NCBI RefSeq assembly: GCF_034424375.1
Contig: NZ_CP139965.1
Coordinates: forward strand, 1,922,001 to 1,986,000
DNA length: 64,000 bases
Direction of reading: 5' to 3'
DNA from: Paraburkholderia kururiensis
GTDB lineage: Bacteria; Pseudomonadota; Gammaproteobacteria; Burkholderiales; Burkholderiaceae
Positions 43,806 to 52,988 of this stretch are shown piece by piece. The notes under the pieces are model-generated. The model did no database searches and was not told where the DNA came from. It was given only the letters and a program-made list of their open reading frames with translations. The first letter of the stretch is position 1. Every line of letters begins with the position of its first letter. The position numbers and the translations under genes are program-made.

Positions 43806-46234
43806 TGGAGGCGCATCGCACGTTCGCCGTCTCCCGGACGTGGTGGCTGCGTGCCGCGTGGCTCGTGCTCGCGCTGGCGGCGGCGCTCTATTGCGCGTGG
43901 CGCTTTGCGGGACCCTCGCCGCTGCAAACGAATCTGCTGGCGTTGCTGCCCGCAACGGAGGCCGACCCCGTCGCCGAAGAGGCCGTGGATCGCCTCGCCG
44001 GCGCGCTCGGCAATCGTGCCGTCTTCGTGGTGTCGAGCGATGACGCGGTCCACGCCAGGGCGGCCGCGCGGCAACTCGGCGCAACGCTTGCGGCGAGCGG
44101 CGCGTTCGCATCGGTGACGGCGCAACTGCCGCCGTTCGACCTCTCGCGCATCGCGCGTTTCTATTTGCCGTATCGCTTCAATCTGCTCACGCCCGCGGAT
44201 CGCCGCAGCCTCGCCGGTGGCGCGACCACGCTGCACGATGCACTGCTGCAACGCCTCTACGGCCTGCCGGCCGCGGGGCTCGCTGCACCGCTCGCGGATG
44301 ACCCGTTCGGCTGGCTCCAGCACTGGCTGGGCAGCCTGCCGCTTGCCACCTCGAACCTCACGATCGAAGACGGGCTGCTGGTCTCGCATCGCGGGTCCTC
44401 TACCGGTGTGCTGGTCGTGGCGACGCTGCGCGGCTCGGCCTACGAGACAGACGTCCAGCGCGCGGTGCTCGCCGCTGTGACGCAGAGCGAAGCACGGCTC
44501 AAGACCACGTTCCCCGACGTCACGCTCGCGCGCACGGGCGCCGTGTTCTACGCCGAGGCAGCGCGCCGGGCCTCGGAACGGGAGATGCACGCCATCGGCA
44601 TCGGCTCGCTGGTCGGCATCGCGCTGTTGATGTTGTGGGTCTTCCGCTCGCCGCGGCTCATCGTGCTGGGCTTCGTTTCCACGGCGCTCGGCATTCTGTG
44701 CGCGCTGGCGACCACCTTGCTCGTGTTCGGCAAGCTGCATCTCCTGACGCTGGTATTCGGCGCGAGCCTGATCGGCGAGGCCGTCGATTATTCGATTCAG
44801 TACTTCGTCGTCTACCTCGGTGCCGGGCAGGCGTGGGAGCCGCGGCGCGGCGCGCGCGAGGTGGCGCCGGCGCTCATGGTCGCGCTCGCTACGAGCCTGC
44901 TCGGCTACGCGATTCTCACGTTCGCGCCGTTTCCCGCGCTCAAGCAGATCGCGTGTTTCGCGATGGCGGGTATCGCGATCGCGTTCGCGTCGGTGCTGTG
45001 GCTGCTGCCGAGCCTGCTCGTGCGGCCCGCGCGGCGTGCGCCGCGCACGCTGTTCACCGTGGCCGCATCGATGTTGACGAAATGGCAGGCGTTGCTCGTG
45101 GGCCGGCGCACGTTGCGGGTCTGGATCGTGGCCGCGTTGGTGACGCTCGTCGCCGTGCCCGGCTGGCTCAAGCTTGCCAGCGACGACGACATCCACCTGT
45201 TGATTCAGCGCGATCCGTCGCTCGTCGCGCAGGAACGCATCGTGACCGAAGCGGTGGGCGTCGATAACAGCTCGCAATTCTTCGTGGTGCGCGGCGAGTC
45301 GCCCGAGCGCGTGCTCGAACGTGCCGAGGCACTCGCGACGAAGCTCGGTGCGCTCACGGACGCATCGGGCACACCAGGCACACCGCTCGTGAGCGGCTGG
45401 CAATCGGTCGCGTCGTTCGTGCCGTCCGAAAAGCAGCAGCAGGCGGATCGCGCACTCATCGCCGCGCACGTGTTTCAAGACCCCGCGGCGCTGCGCGCCA
45501 TGCTCGCCGAAGCCGGCTTTCGCGACGAAGTGACGAACACGTGGCTCGCGGCCTACGCGCAATCGAGCGCGGCGGCGCTGCATATCGACGCGTGGCTCGC
45601 CGAACCGTGGTCGCAGCCGTTCCGTCATCTCTGGCTCGGCCGCTCGAAGAGCACGCCGGACGCGTTCGCGGCGGTCGTCATTCCGCAGGGCGTTGCGGCT
45701 GCGAACGAAGCGGTGCTGGCGGCCACGGCACACGCGGTGCCGGGCGTGAGCTTCGTCGACAAGGCCGCGAGCGTCTCGCGCCTGTTCGGGGCCTGGCGTG
45801 TGGACAGTGCCATCTGGCTCGCCGGCGCGCTGCTGCTGGTTTTCGTGCTGCTGATGCTGCGCTACGGCGTGCGCGGCGGCATCGCCACGGGGCTGCCGGT
45901 GCTGATCGCGATCGGCGTGACGCTTGCGGTATTCGGCTATGTCCACGTGCGCTTCACGCTTTTCAACTCGCTCGCGCTGATGCTGGTGCTCGGCGTGGGC
46001 GCGAACTACGCGGTATTCCTGCGCGAAGGGGCCGTGCGTGCGCCCGCACAGCTCGGCGCGGTCTGGACCGGCGTGCTGCTTTCCGCGGCCACCACGTTGC
46101 TGTCGTTCGGTCTGCTCGGCATGAGTTCGATGCCGGCGCTCAAGAGCTTCGGCGCAACGTTGTCGCTCGGCATCATGGTGTCCGTGCTGCTCGCGCCGCT
46201 CGGTATCCCTGCTACTCAACGGAGGGCCACGTGA
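43805..46234 (+). CDS. MMPL/RND-family exporter (APE cluster)
   Basis: This 809-residue inner-membrane protein has two homologous halves, each with a periplasmic loop and five or six helices. First-half helices run from about residue 260 (IGIGSLVGIALLMLWVF; LTLVFGASLIGEAVDYSIQYF), second-half helices from about 665 (AIWLAGALLLVFVLLMLRYG; LVLGVGANYAVFL). The acidic-helix motif GEAVDYS is typical of MMPL transporters. It is the ApeM exporter, expected to move the pigment-lipid to the periplasm, probably with the LolA-like protein. GTG 43805 overlaps the previous stop by one base; the next gene starts inside its stop. Confidence 0.9.
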   Translation: MEAHRTFAVSRTWWLRAAWLVLALAAALYCAWRFAGPSPLQTNLLALLPATEADPVAEEAVDRLAGALGNRAVFVVSSDDAVHARAAARQLGATLAASGAFASVTAQLPPFDLSRIARFYLPYRFNLLTPADRRSLAGGATTLHDALLQRLYGLPAAGLAAPLADDPFGWLQHWLGSLPLATSNLTIEDGLLVSHRGSSTGVLVVATLRGSAYETDVQRAVLAAVTQSEARLKTTFPDVTLARTGAVFYAEAARRASEREMHAIGIGSLVGIALLMLWVFRSPRLIVLGFVSTALGILCALATTLLVFGKLHLLTLVFGASLIGEAVDYSIQYFVVYLGAGQAWEPRRGAREVAPALMVALATSLLGYAILTFAPFPALKQIACFAMAGIAIAFASVLWLLPSLLVRPARRAPRTLFTVAASMLTKWQALLVGRRTLRVWIVAALVTLVAVPGWLKLASDDDIHLLIQRDPSLVAQERIVTEAVGVDNSSQFFVVRGESPERVLERAEALATKLGALTDASGTPGTPLVSGWQSVASFVPSEKQQQADRALIAAHVFQDPAALRAMLAEAGFRDEVTNTWLAAYAQSSAAALHIDAWLAEPWSQPFRHLWLGRSKSTPDAFAAVVIPQGVAAANEAVLAATAHAVPGVSFVDKAASVSRLFGAWRVDSAIWLAGALLLVFVLLMLRYGVRGGIATGLPVLIAIGVTLAVFGYVHVRFTLFNSLALMLVLGVGANYAVFLREGAVRAPAQLGAVWTGVLLSAATTLLSFGLLGMSSMPALKSFGATLSLGIMVSVLLAPLGIPATQRRAT

Positions 46235-47412
46235 ACGCGCCTGTCTATCTGCACGCGCTCGGCATGATCAACGCGCTCGGCAACGACGTGGACGCCATCG
46301 TCGCGTCGCTGGCCAATGGCCGCGCGCCCGGCATGGGACCCATCGATACGCGCATCGGCACGATGTTCGCCGGCAGCGTGACGGCACCGCTCGATCTCGC
46401 ACCGCCCGCGGCACTCGCGGCCTACGACTGTCGCAACAACCGTCTGCTGCTCGCTGCGCTCGCGCAGATCGCCCCCGCCGTCGACGCCGCGCGCGAACGT
46501 TATGGCGCACAGCGCATCGGCGTGGTGCTCGGCACGAGTACGTCGGGCATTGGCGCGGCCGAAGCGGCGCTGCGCGAGCGTTCCGTGACGGGCGCAATGC
46601 CGTCCGCGTTCGACTACCGGCAAATGGAGATCGGCACGGCCGCGCCGTTCGCCGCTGCGGCGCTCGGTTTGCGCGGGCCGGCGTTTACGATCTCGACGGC
46701 GTGCACGTCGAGCGCGAAGGCGTTCGTGTCGGCGCGCCGCCTGCTGCGGCTCAAGCTGTGCGACGCGGTGGTGGTGGGCGGCGTGGATTCGCTGTGCGAG
46801 TTGACGCTGCAAGGCTTCGCCTCGCTCGATTCGACGAGCCCGGTGCGCATGAACCCGATGAGCGCGCAGCGCCGCGGCATCAACGTCGGCGAAGGCGCGG
46901 CGGTGTTCCTGATGAGCCGCGACGAGGGGCCGGTACGGCTCGCGGGCGCAGGCGAATCGAGCGACGCGCATCACATCTCGGCGCCCGATCCGCAGGGCGT
47001 GGGGGGCGAACTCGCGCTGCGCGCGGCACTTGGCGATGCAGGCATCGCGCCGTCCGCGGTGGGCTACGTGAACCTGCACGCGACGGCCACCGTCAAGAAC
47101 GACGAGATGGAAGCGCATCTGATGGCACGCGTCTTCCCGCAAGGCGTGGCCGCGAGCGGCACGAAGCCGCTCACGGGCCACCTGCTTGGCGCGGCGGGCG
47201 CAACCGAACTCGGCTTTGCCTCGCTCACGCTCGCGCGCGACGACGTCGCACTGCCTCGTCACGTGTGGGATGGCGAAGCCGATCCCGCGCTGCCCGCACT
47301 CGACCTCGTGGAAGACGAACGCCGTCTGCCGCGCAACGGCAACGCGCAATACGTGATGAGCAATTCGTTTGCGTTCGGCGGCAGCAATGTCAGCCTGATT
47401 CTCGGCCGGTGA
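46231..47412 (+). CDS. Beta-ketoacyl-ACP synthase 1 of APE cluster
   Basis: This 393-residue ketosynthase carries the full triad: Cys158 (ISTACTSSAK), His283 (NLHATATVK) and His317 (KPLTGHLLGAAGA). It corresponds in position to ApeO, which pairs with the chain-length factor to elongate the polyene. GGAGGG precedes GTG 46231, which overlaps the exporter stop (GTGA). It directly precedes the dehydratase and ketoreductase genes of the same cycle. Confidence 0.92.
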   Translation: MNAPVYLHALGMINALGNDVDAIVASLANGRAPGMGPIDTRIGTMFAGSVTAPLDLAPPAALAAYDCRNNRLLLAALAQIAPAVDAARERYGAQRIGVVLGTSTSGIGAAEAALRERSVTGAMPSAFDYRQMEIGTAAPFAAAALGLRGPAFTISTACTSSAKAFVSARRLLRLKLCDAVVVGGVDSLCELTLQGFASLDSTSPVRMNPMSAQRRGINVGEGAAVFLMSRDEGPVRLAGAGESSDAHHISAPDPQGVGGELALRAALGDAGIAPSAVGYVNLHATATVKNDEMEAHLMARVFPQGVAASGTKPLTGHLLGAAGATELGFASLTLARDDVALPRHVWDGEADPALPALDLVEDERRLPRNGNAQYVMSNSFAFGGSNVSLILGR

Positions 47413-47918
47413 AATCCGCGATGACGCTACCCACTTCGACCCATGCCCTCGAGGGCGACACGGCGCTGCCGCCCATCGAGCAGTTGGTGCCGCATCGGGG
47501 CACGATGCTGCTGCTCGACTCCGTGAGCGCATTCGACGACGAATCGCTGACGGCATATGCGAGCGTGCGCAGCGACGCGTGGTACGCCGACCGCGAGGGC
47601 GCCATGCCCGCGTGGATCGGCGTCGAACTGATGGCGCAGGCCATTGCGGCGCACGTCGGCCTGCTCGCCATGCGCGCCGGCGAAAACGTGCGGCCCGGCG
47701 TGCTGCTCGGCACGCGCCGCTACGAGGCACGCATGCCGGCATTTCCGGGCGGCGCGCAGCTGTGCATCACCATCAAGGAAGTGCTGCGCAGCGAGGAAGG
47801 CCACGGCGCCTACGCGTGTACGATCGGCCACGAGGGCGCGCTGTGCGCCGAGGCCATCGTCAAGGTCTATCAGCCGCGCAATTTCCAGACTTTTATCGAG
47901 GAGGCTTTCAAGCCATGA
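47409..47918 (+). CDS. 3-hydroxyacyl-ACP dehydratase (APE cluster)
   Basis: This ~169-residue hot-dog protein matches ApeP-type dehydratases: IEQLVPHRGTMLLLDSV near residues 25-42 and PAWIGVELMAQAIAAHVGL near 75-93. It removes water in each elongation cycle; together with the hot-dog domain fused to the ligase it gives the cluster two dehydratase domains. GTG 47409 fits the overlap style of the operon; ATG 47421 would shorten it by four residues. It overlaps the ketoreductase start (ATGA). Confidence 0.88.
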   Translation: MKSAMTLPTSTHALEGDTALPPIEQLVPHRGTMLLLDSVSAFDDESLTAYASVRSDAWYADREGAMPAWIGVELMAQAIAAHVGLLAMRAGENVRPGVLLGTRRYEARMPAFPGGAQLCITIKEVLRSEEGHGAYACTIGHEGALCAEAIVKVYQPRNFQTFIEEAFKP

Positions 47919-48640
47919 GCCGCCGTGTTCTCGTTACCGGCGCAAGCCGCGGCATCGGCCGCGCTATCGCCTATCAGCTCGCCGCGGACGGTTTTGCCGT
48001 CTCGGTGCATTGCCGCAGCGGTCGTCAGGAAGCCGAAGCAGTGGCGGCCGGCATCACCGCGCAAGGCGGCACGGCCACCGTGTTGCAGTTCGACGTGCGC
48101 GACCGCGCCGCGTGCCGCACCGTGCTCGAAGCCGACGTCGAGGCGCACGGCGCGTACTACGGCATCGTCTGCTGCGCGGGCGTCACGCGCGACGCCGCGT
48201 TCCCCGCGCTCACCGACGAAGACTGGGACGTCGTGATCGAAACCGGTCTCGACGCGTTCTACAACGTCGTGCATCCGTTGACGATGCCGATGGTGCGCGC
48301 GCGCAAGGGCGGGCGCATCGTCACGGTGGCTTCGGTGTCGGGCGTGACCGGCAACCGCGGACAGGTCAATTACAGCGCCGCGAAGGCGGGCTTGATCGGC
48401 GCGACGAAGGCGCTCGCGGTGGAACTCGCGTCGCGCAACATCACGGTCAACAGCGTGGCGCCGGGGCTGATCGACACCGGCATGCTCGACAGCGTGCCGC
48501 TCGACCAGGCGCTCAAGGCCGTGCCGATGAACCGCGTCGGTGAGCCTGCCGAGGTGGCGGCGGTGGTGAGCTTCCTGATGTCCGACGCGGCGTCGTACGT
48601 GACGCGCCAGGTGATCGGCGTGAACGGCGGGATGGTGTGA
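47915..48640 (+). CDS. 3-ketoacyl-ACP reductase (APE cluster)
   Basis: This 241-residue short-chain dehydrogenase resembles FabG and corresponds to ApeQ. The NADPH loop is VTGASRGIGRA (residues 8-18), CCAGVTRDA stands for the NAG motif region, and Tyr153-Lys157 (NYSAAKAG) are catalytic. It reduces the 3-keto group so that dehydration yields the conjugated double bond; no enoyl reductase is in the cluster, as expected of a polyene. GAGGAGG precedes the ATG. Confidence 0.94.
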   Translation: MSRRVLVTGASRGIGRAIAYQLAADGFAVSVHCRSGRQEAEAVAAGITAQGGTATVLQFDVRDRAACRTVLEADVEAHGAYYGIVCCAGVTRDAAFPALTDEDWDVVIETGLDAFYNVVHPLTMPMVRARKGGRIVTVASVSGVTGNRGQVNYSAAKAGLIGATKALAVELASRNITVNSVAPGLIDTGMLDSVPLDQALKAVPMNRVGEPAEVAAVVSFLMSDAASYVTRQVIGVNGGMV

Positions 48641-49866
48641 TGAAGCGCGTCGTCATTACGGGAATGGGCGGCGTCACGGCGCTCGGCAACGCGTGGGACG
48701 AGATCGAAACTGCGTTGAAGCTGGGCCGCAATGCCGTGCGGCGCATTCCGGCCTGGGACTATTTCGAGTCGCTGCATACGCGGCTGGCCTGCCCGATTCC
48801 GGAACTGCCGGTGCCCGCGCACTATCCGCGCAAGAAGACGCGCTCGATGGGGCCGGTGTCGGTCTATGCCGTGCGCGCAAGCGAACTGGCGCTGGCCGAT
48901 GCGGGGCTGCTCGACGATCCCTCGATCAAGGACGGCCGCATGGGCGTGGCCTATGGTTCGTCGTCGGGGTCGGTGGAGCCGATTCGCGCGTTCGGCAAGA
49001 TGCTCGACACGGGCTCGATGAGCGATGTCACGTCGAACAGCTACGTGCAGATGATGCCGCACACGACCGCCGTGAACGTGAGTCTCTTCTGGGACCTGAA
49101 AGGGCGCATCGTGCCCACCTCGTGCGCGTGCGCATCGGGCAGCCAGGCAATCGGCTACGCCTACGAGACGATCGCGTACGGCAAACAGACGCTGATGCTG
49201 GCGGGCGGCGCGGAGGAACTCTCGGGGCCTGCCGTGGCCGTGTTCGACACGCTCTACGCGACGAGCACGCGCAACGACGACCCGCAGCTCACGCCGCGTC
49301 CGTTCGATGTGGCGCGTGACGGGCTCGTGGTGGGCGAGGGCGCCGCCACGCTCGTGCTCGAAGAGTACGAGCACGCCGTGGCGCGCGGCGCGCGCATTCA
49401 CGCCGAGGTGGTGGGCTTCGGCTGCAATTCGGACGGCGCGCATATCACGCAGCCCACGGCCGACACCATGGCCCTCGCGATGCAACTCGCGCTGCGCGAC
49501 GCGAACCTGCCGGCGGACGCCATCGGCTACGTCAACGCGCACGGCACCTCGACCGACCGCGGCGATATCGCCGAAAGCCACGCCACGGCGCAGACCTTCG
49601 GCGAGCGCATGCCCATCAGCTCGCTCAAGAGCTATATCGGCCATACGCTGGGTGCGTGCGGCGCCATCGAAGCCTGGTGGACCATCGAGATGATGAAGCG
49701 CAACACCTATGCGCCCACGCTCAATCTCGACAACGTGGACCCGGCGTGCGCGAGCCTCGACTACATCGTGAAGGCGCCGCGCAGCATCGACACCGAATAC
49801 GTGATGAGCAACAACTTCGCATTCGGTGGCGTGAATACGTCGCTCGTGTTCAGGCGCGCCGGATGA
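48640..49866 (+). CDS. Beta-ketoacyl-ACP synthase 2 of APE cluster
   Basis: This 408-residue FabF/FabB-like ketosynthase has Cys164 (SCACASGSQAIG), His301 (NAHGTSTD) and His335 (SYIGHTLGAC) as its triad. By position and type it corresponds to ApeR-like ketosynthases that act beside the ApeO pair. Many sequence features (EAWWTIEMMKRNTYAPTLN) set it apart from housekeeping FabF. ATG 48640 shares a base with the ketoreductase stop; GTG 48637 is possible. It overlaps the next ketosynthase by four bases. Confidence 0.92.
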   Translation: MKRVVITGMGGVTALGNAWDEIETALKLGRNAVRRIPAWDYFESLHTRLACPIPELPVPAHYPRKKTRSMGPVSVYAVRASELALADAGLLDDPSIKDGRMGVAYGSSSGSVEPIRAFGKMLDTGSMSDVTSNSYVQMMPHTTAVNVSLFWDLKGRIVPTSCACASGSQAIGYAYETIAYGKQTLMLAGGAEELSGPAVAVFDTLYATSTRNDDPQLTPRPFDVARDGLVVGEGAATLVLEEYEHAVARGARIHAEVVGFGCNSDGAHITQPTADTMALAMQLALRDANLPADAIGYVNAHGTSTDRGDIAESHATAQTFGERMPISSLKSYIGHTLGACGAIEAWWTIEMMKRNTYAPTLNLDNVDPACASLDYIVKAPRSIDTEYVMSNNFAFGGVNTSLVFRRAG

Positions 49867-51143
49867 GCGAGCCGGTTCTCGTGAGCCCGGCCGGCCTGCG
49901 ACGGGTGGTCGTGACCGGCATGGGCATCGTGTCGTGCCTCGGCAATACGCTCGACGACGTGTCGGCGCGGCTGCGTGCGGGCCGCGGAGGCATCGTGCGC
50001 GTGGAAGCGTGGCGCGAGCGCGGCTTCGCGAGTCAGGTGGCGGGCGTGGCGTCGGTGGCGCACGAGCCGCCCTTCGAGCGAAAGCTCGAACGCTTCATGG
50101 GCGATACCGCGCGCTTCGCCTGCCACGCGGCGCGCAGCGCGATCGCCGATGCGCGGCTCGACGCCGCCGCGTTGCGTACGCCCGCAGCGGGCGCCGTGAT
50201 CGGCTCAGGCGTGGGCACCATGTCCGCCTACGACAGCGCGCTCGCCATCGGGCAGGCGCGCGGGCTCGACCGCGTGCCGCCTTATACGGTGCCGCAGGCC
50301 ATGAGCAGCACGACCTCGGCCAACGTCGCGCACGTGTTCGGCGTGGAGGGCGTGACGTACTCGCCTTCGTCGGCCTGTACGACGTCGGCGCTGGCCATCG
50401 GACAGGCGATGCAGCTGATCCAGACCGGACGCCAGGCGCTCGTGCTCGCGGGCGGCAGCGAGGCGCTGCACGACAACATGACGCTGTTGTTCGACGCAAT
50501 GGGCGCGCTGTCGCGCAATTTCAACGCAACCCCCGAGCGGGCCTCCCGGCCGTACGACATCGACCGCGACGGCTTCGTGATCGCGTCGGGCGCGGGCGTG
50601 CTGGTGCTCGAATCGCTCGAACATGCGCTTGCGCGCGGCGCGCGTATCTACGCGGAGCTGACGGGCTTCGGCCATTGCACCGACGGCGCCGGCATGGTGA
50701 CGCCTCACGCGAGCGGCATCGCGCGCGCCATGCGCGCCGCGCTCGACGATGCCGGCACGCGGCCCGACTACATCAACACGCACGCACCCTCCACGCCGCG
50801 CGGGGACGTCGAGGAACTGGAGGCGCTCGCAGCCGTATTCGGCGCAGCGATTCCGCCGTTCTCGTCGACGAAGGGCCTGACGGGACACCCGCCCGGCGCG
50901 TGCGGTGCCCACGAGGCCATCTACACGCTGTTGATGATGCGCGACGGCTACATGGCGGGCACCGCGGGCATCGAATCGCTCGACGCGCGTGCAGCGGGTT
51001 TGCCGCTCGTGCGAACGTCGCGCGATGCCGCAATCGATCACGCCATGTCTGTTTCATTCGGGTTCGGCGGCAGTTGCGCGAGCCTGATGTTTAGTGCCTG
51101 GATCGAGTGCCAGGAGATGGCACGACGCCACAGGCAATCTTGA
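49863..51143 (+). CDS. Beta-ketoacyl-ACP synthase 3 of APE cluster
   Basis: This 426-residue protein is a third ketosynthase in the operon. It keeps Cys172 (SSACTTSALAIG), His307 and His342 (KGLTGHPPGACGA). The first His motif reads NTHAPSTPRGD, where most FabB/FabF enzymes have HGTST, a change next to the active site. FabB-like features (MGIVSCLGNTLDDV) are seen. It may set chain initiation or length, or have become specialised for the aryl starter. It is not a tandem duplicate in the strict sense: the two neighbours differ widely. The last 15 residues run past the usual end. Confidence 0.85.
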   Translation: MSEPVLVSPAGLRRVVVTGMGIVSCLGNTLDDVSARLRAGRGGIVRVEAWRERGFASQVAGVASVAHEPPFERKLERFMGDTARFACHAARSAIADARLDAAALRTPAAGAVIGSGVGTMSAYDSALAIGQARGLDRVPPYTVPQAMSSTTSANVAHVFGVEGVTYSPSSACTTSALAIGQAMQLIQTGRQALVLAGGSEALHDNMTLLFDAMGALSRNFNATPERASRPYDIDRDGFVIASGAGVLVLESLEHALARGARIYAELTGFGHCTDGAGMVTPHASGIARAMRAALDDAGTRPDYINTHAPSTPRGDVEELEALAAVFGAAIPPFSSTKGLTGHPPGACGAHEAIYTLLMMRDGYMAGTAGIESLDARAAGLPLVRTSRDAAIDHAMSVSFGFGGSCASLMFSAWIECQEMARRHRQS

Positions 51144-51161
51144 TCCCACGAGGAAAAAAAA

Positions 51162-51611
51162 ATGAAGAAGAACTGCCTTACGCTACGCACCGTTGCCGCT
51201 GTTGCGGCCGTTGCCGTCATCACTGCGACGCAGGCCGGTTGCGCGACCCAGGTGAAGTCGCTGCCGCTCGCGCCCGTGTCGGCAGCCTCGTCGCAAGGCG
51301 CGGACGTGGCGCTGTATTTCGGCGCGCAGGATCATCCGGCGGTGCAGCGCCAGCTGGGCCACGTGTCGTACTCCGTGCGTATCGCGCGTACCACCGACGG
51401 TCCTGAAGCCTCGTGCAACAAGGCGCTTGCGCAGGCGCTCAACAAGGTGCGCGGCGACGCGCGCGAGCATGGCGCCAACGCGGTCGTGAACGTGAAAACG
51501 CGTTTCCACTCGACGGAAACGGCTTCGACCACGGACTACACCTGTGGCGTGAGCCCGAGCGCTGCCGCAATCGCAATAGAAGGCGACCGCGTTGTCCTCC
51601 AGGCCCACTGA
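51162..51611 (+). CDS. Small exported lipoprotein, first paralogue
   Basis: This 149-residue protein has a signal peptide with lipobox (ITATQAGC, Cys about residue 27), so it is probably outer-membrane or periplasmic and lipidated. The mature part (DVALYFGAQDHPAVQRQLGHV; GDAREHGANAVVNVKTRF) is clearly related to the next gene's product. I know such proteins from aryl polyene clusters of gamma- and betaproteobacteria, where they carry a misleading excinuclease name; their role is unknown. GAGGAA precedes the ATG, 18 bases after ketosynthase 3. Confidence 0.8.
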   Translation: MKKNCLTLRTVAAVAAVAVITATQAGCATQVKSLPLAPVSAASSQGADVALYFGAQDHPAVQRQLGHVSYSVRIARTTDGPEASCNKALAQALNKVRGDAREHGANAVVNVKTRFHSTETASTTDYTCGVSPSAAAIAIEGDRVVLQAH

Positions 51612-51628
51612 AGCCCATGAGGATGACG

Positions 51629-52069
51629 ATGAAAACGTCTTTGATGTTCGCCACGCTGTGCGCGGCACTCGCGACCTCGCATGCGTTCGCGCGCGACACG
51701 GTATCGACTTACCCTGTCGCCGAAGCACTACGCAGCGAGCCCGGCAAGGTGACCGACGATGTCGCGCTGTACTTCGCCGGCCAGAAGCATCCGGCCGTGC
51801 TGAAATCGTTCGGCCACGTCGCCACGAACAAAAAGACGAACGCCTTCAACAAGACCGACGAAGCGGCTTGCCAGCACGTGTTTCTGTCGGCCGTGATCGA
51901 GTTGCAGGACCGAGCGCGCCAGCAAGGCGGCAATGCGGTCATCAACATCAAGAGCAACTACCGGAACCAGCTGACCCAAAGCCCCACGGAGTTTACGTGC
52001 GGCGCGGGCGCATTGATTGCGGGCGTTGCGCTGGTGGGCGACGTGGTGACGTTGAAGGGCGGGAAATAA
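51629..52069 (+). CDS. Small exported protein, second paralogue
   Basis: This 146-residue protein starts with a normal signal peptide (MKTSLMFATLCAALATSHAF, cleavage before RDT) and lacks a lipobox Cys, unlike its paralogue. Shared segments are DVALYFAGQKHPAVLKSFGHV, DRARQQGGNAVINIKSNY and FTCGAGA, with two conserved cysteines. The pair thus gives one lipidated and one soluble form of the same fold. GAGG lies six bases before ATG 51629; ATGs at 51617 and 51623 are in frame. It probably closes the operon; the next gene is convergent. Confidence 0.78.
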   Translation: MKTSLMFATLCAALATSHAFARDTVSTYPVAEALRSEPGKVTDDVALYFAGQKHPAVLKSFGHVATNKKTNAFNKTDEAACQHVFLSAVIELQDRARQQGGNAVINIKSNYRNQLTQSPTEFTCGAGALIAGVALVGDVVTLKGGK

Positions 52070-52154
52070 CCGCGCAAGGCAGGGCAGGGTGGCGGCTGGC
52101 GGCGCACGGCGGTGCACTCGCCGCCGCCGTACGTTCAGGGGCTCACGAAGCGGC

Positions 52155-52892
52155 TCAGGCCGGTTTGACGGCCGCCACGTTGACGAGCGTTTCGCGCCGC
52201 TTGCCGGGCTTCGGATGATGAAGGCCGAGCCGCTCGAAGAGCCCGAAGTCCGCGGCGCGGCTCCACCACAGGTAGGGCAGCGACACGTTCTGTGGTCCGA
52301 AGCGAAACCCTGCCAGCCGGATCATGTCGAGATAGCCGTCGGCGCTTTTCTGGACCTGCATGGGGTGGCGGAACAGCAGCCGGATCACCCACGACTTGAT
52401 GTAGGCCTCGGTGGATTCGGCAAAGAGCAGCACGCCGCCCGGTTTCAATACACGCTGGAATTCAGCGAGCGCGCGTTCCTGCTCGACGAGGTGATGGAAG
52501 GTTTGATGGCAGAACACGATGTCGGCACTGGCCGATGCCTGCGGCAGATTCGCACAGTCGCCGCGCAGCAGTTCGATGTCGAGCGGCGAGGCCGATTGCG
52601 CGCGACACGCCTGAGACGATTGCTCCGCGAGCGCGAGCGACTCGGCGTGATAATCGATGCCGACGATGCGCTGCGGACTGAACGCGTTGGCGAGCAGGCG
52701 GAACGACTTGCCCTGACCGCAGCCGACGTCGACAATGACCGGCGCCGCCGGCAGGGGCGTATCGATGAGCCGTTTGAGGTCGTTGATCGCCACGCGCAGC
52801 ACGTGGTGTTCCCACGTGTGGGTGCGCAGGAACCAGACACCGAACGCCGTCTCCGGCACGAAGGGCACACTGGATGTTTCGGAGGGCGACAT
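52155..52892 (-). CDS. SAM-dependent methyltransferase
   Basis: This 245-residue class I methyltransferase has motif I VIVDVGCGQGKSFRLL (near residues 48-63), acidic motif II GIDYHAESL, DIELLRGDCANLPQ and the post-motif RVLKPGGVLLFAES. It may O- or C-methylate the aryl head group or a cluster intermediate; APE clusters commonly carry one or two such enzymes (ApeA/ApeB region). ATG 52892 was chosen because the domain follows at once; an upstream extension is Arg/Ser-rich. It is convergent with the operon and divergent from the flavoenzyme gene, 96 bp away. Confidence 0.85.
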   Translation of the reverse strand: MSPSETSSVPFVPETAFGVWFLRTHTWEHHVLRVAINDLKRLIDTPLPAAPVIVDVGCGQGKSFRLLANAFSPQRIVGIDYHAESLALAEQSSQACRAQSASPLDIELLRGDCANLPQASASADIVFCHQTFHHLVEQERALAEFQRVLKPGGVLLFAESTEAYIKSWVIRLLFRHPMQVQKSADGYLDMIRLAGFRFGPQNVSLPYLWWSRAADFGLFERLGLHHPKPGKRRETLVNVAAVKPA

Positions 52893-52988
52893 GGTTTTAT
52901 TCCCCGCGCATGTTTTGTGAGTAGAACGGCTGCGCGACATTGTAATGGCAAGCGTCACCGAAGCACGACGAAGAATTGAGAGGAAGCT

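Noticed and set aside
43802..46219. 805-codon open frame antisense to the exporter gene
   Set aside because: Composition is Arg/Gln/His-rich, while the plus strand gives a clear MMPL transporter.
48637..51143. Two adjacent ketosynthases as a recent tandem duplication
   Set aside because: Sequence around the active sites and most of the length differ too much for a recent copy.
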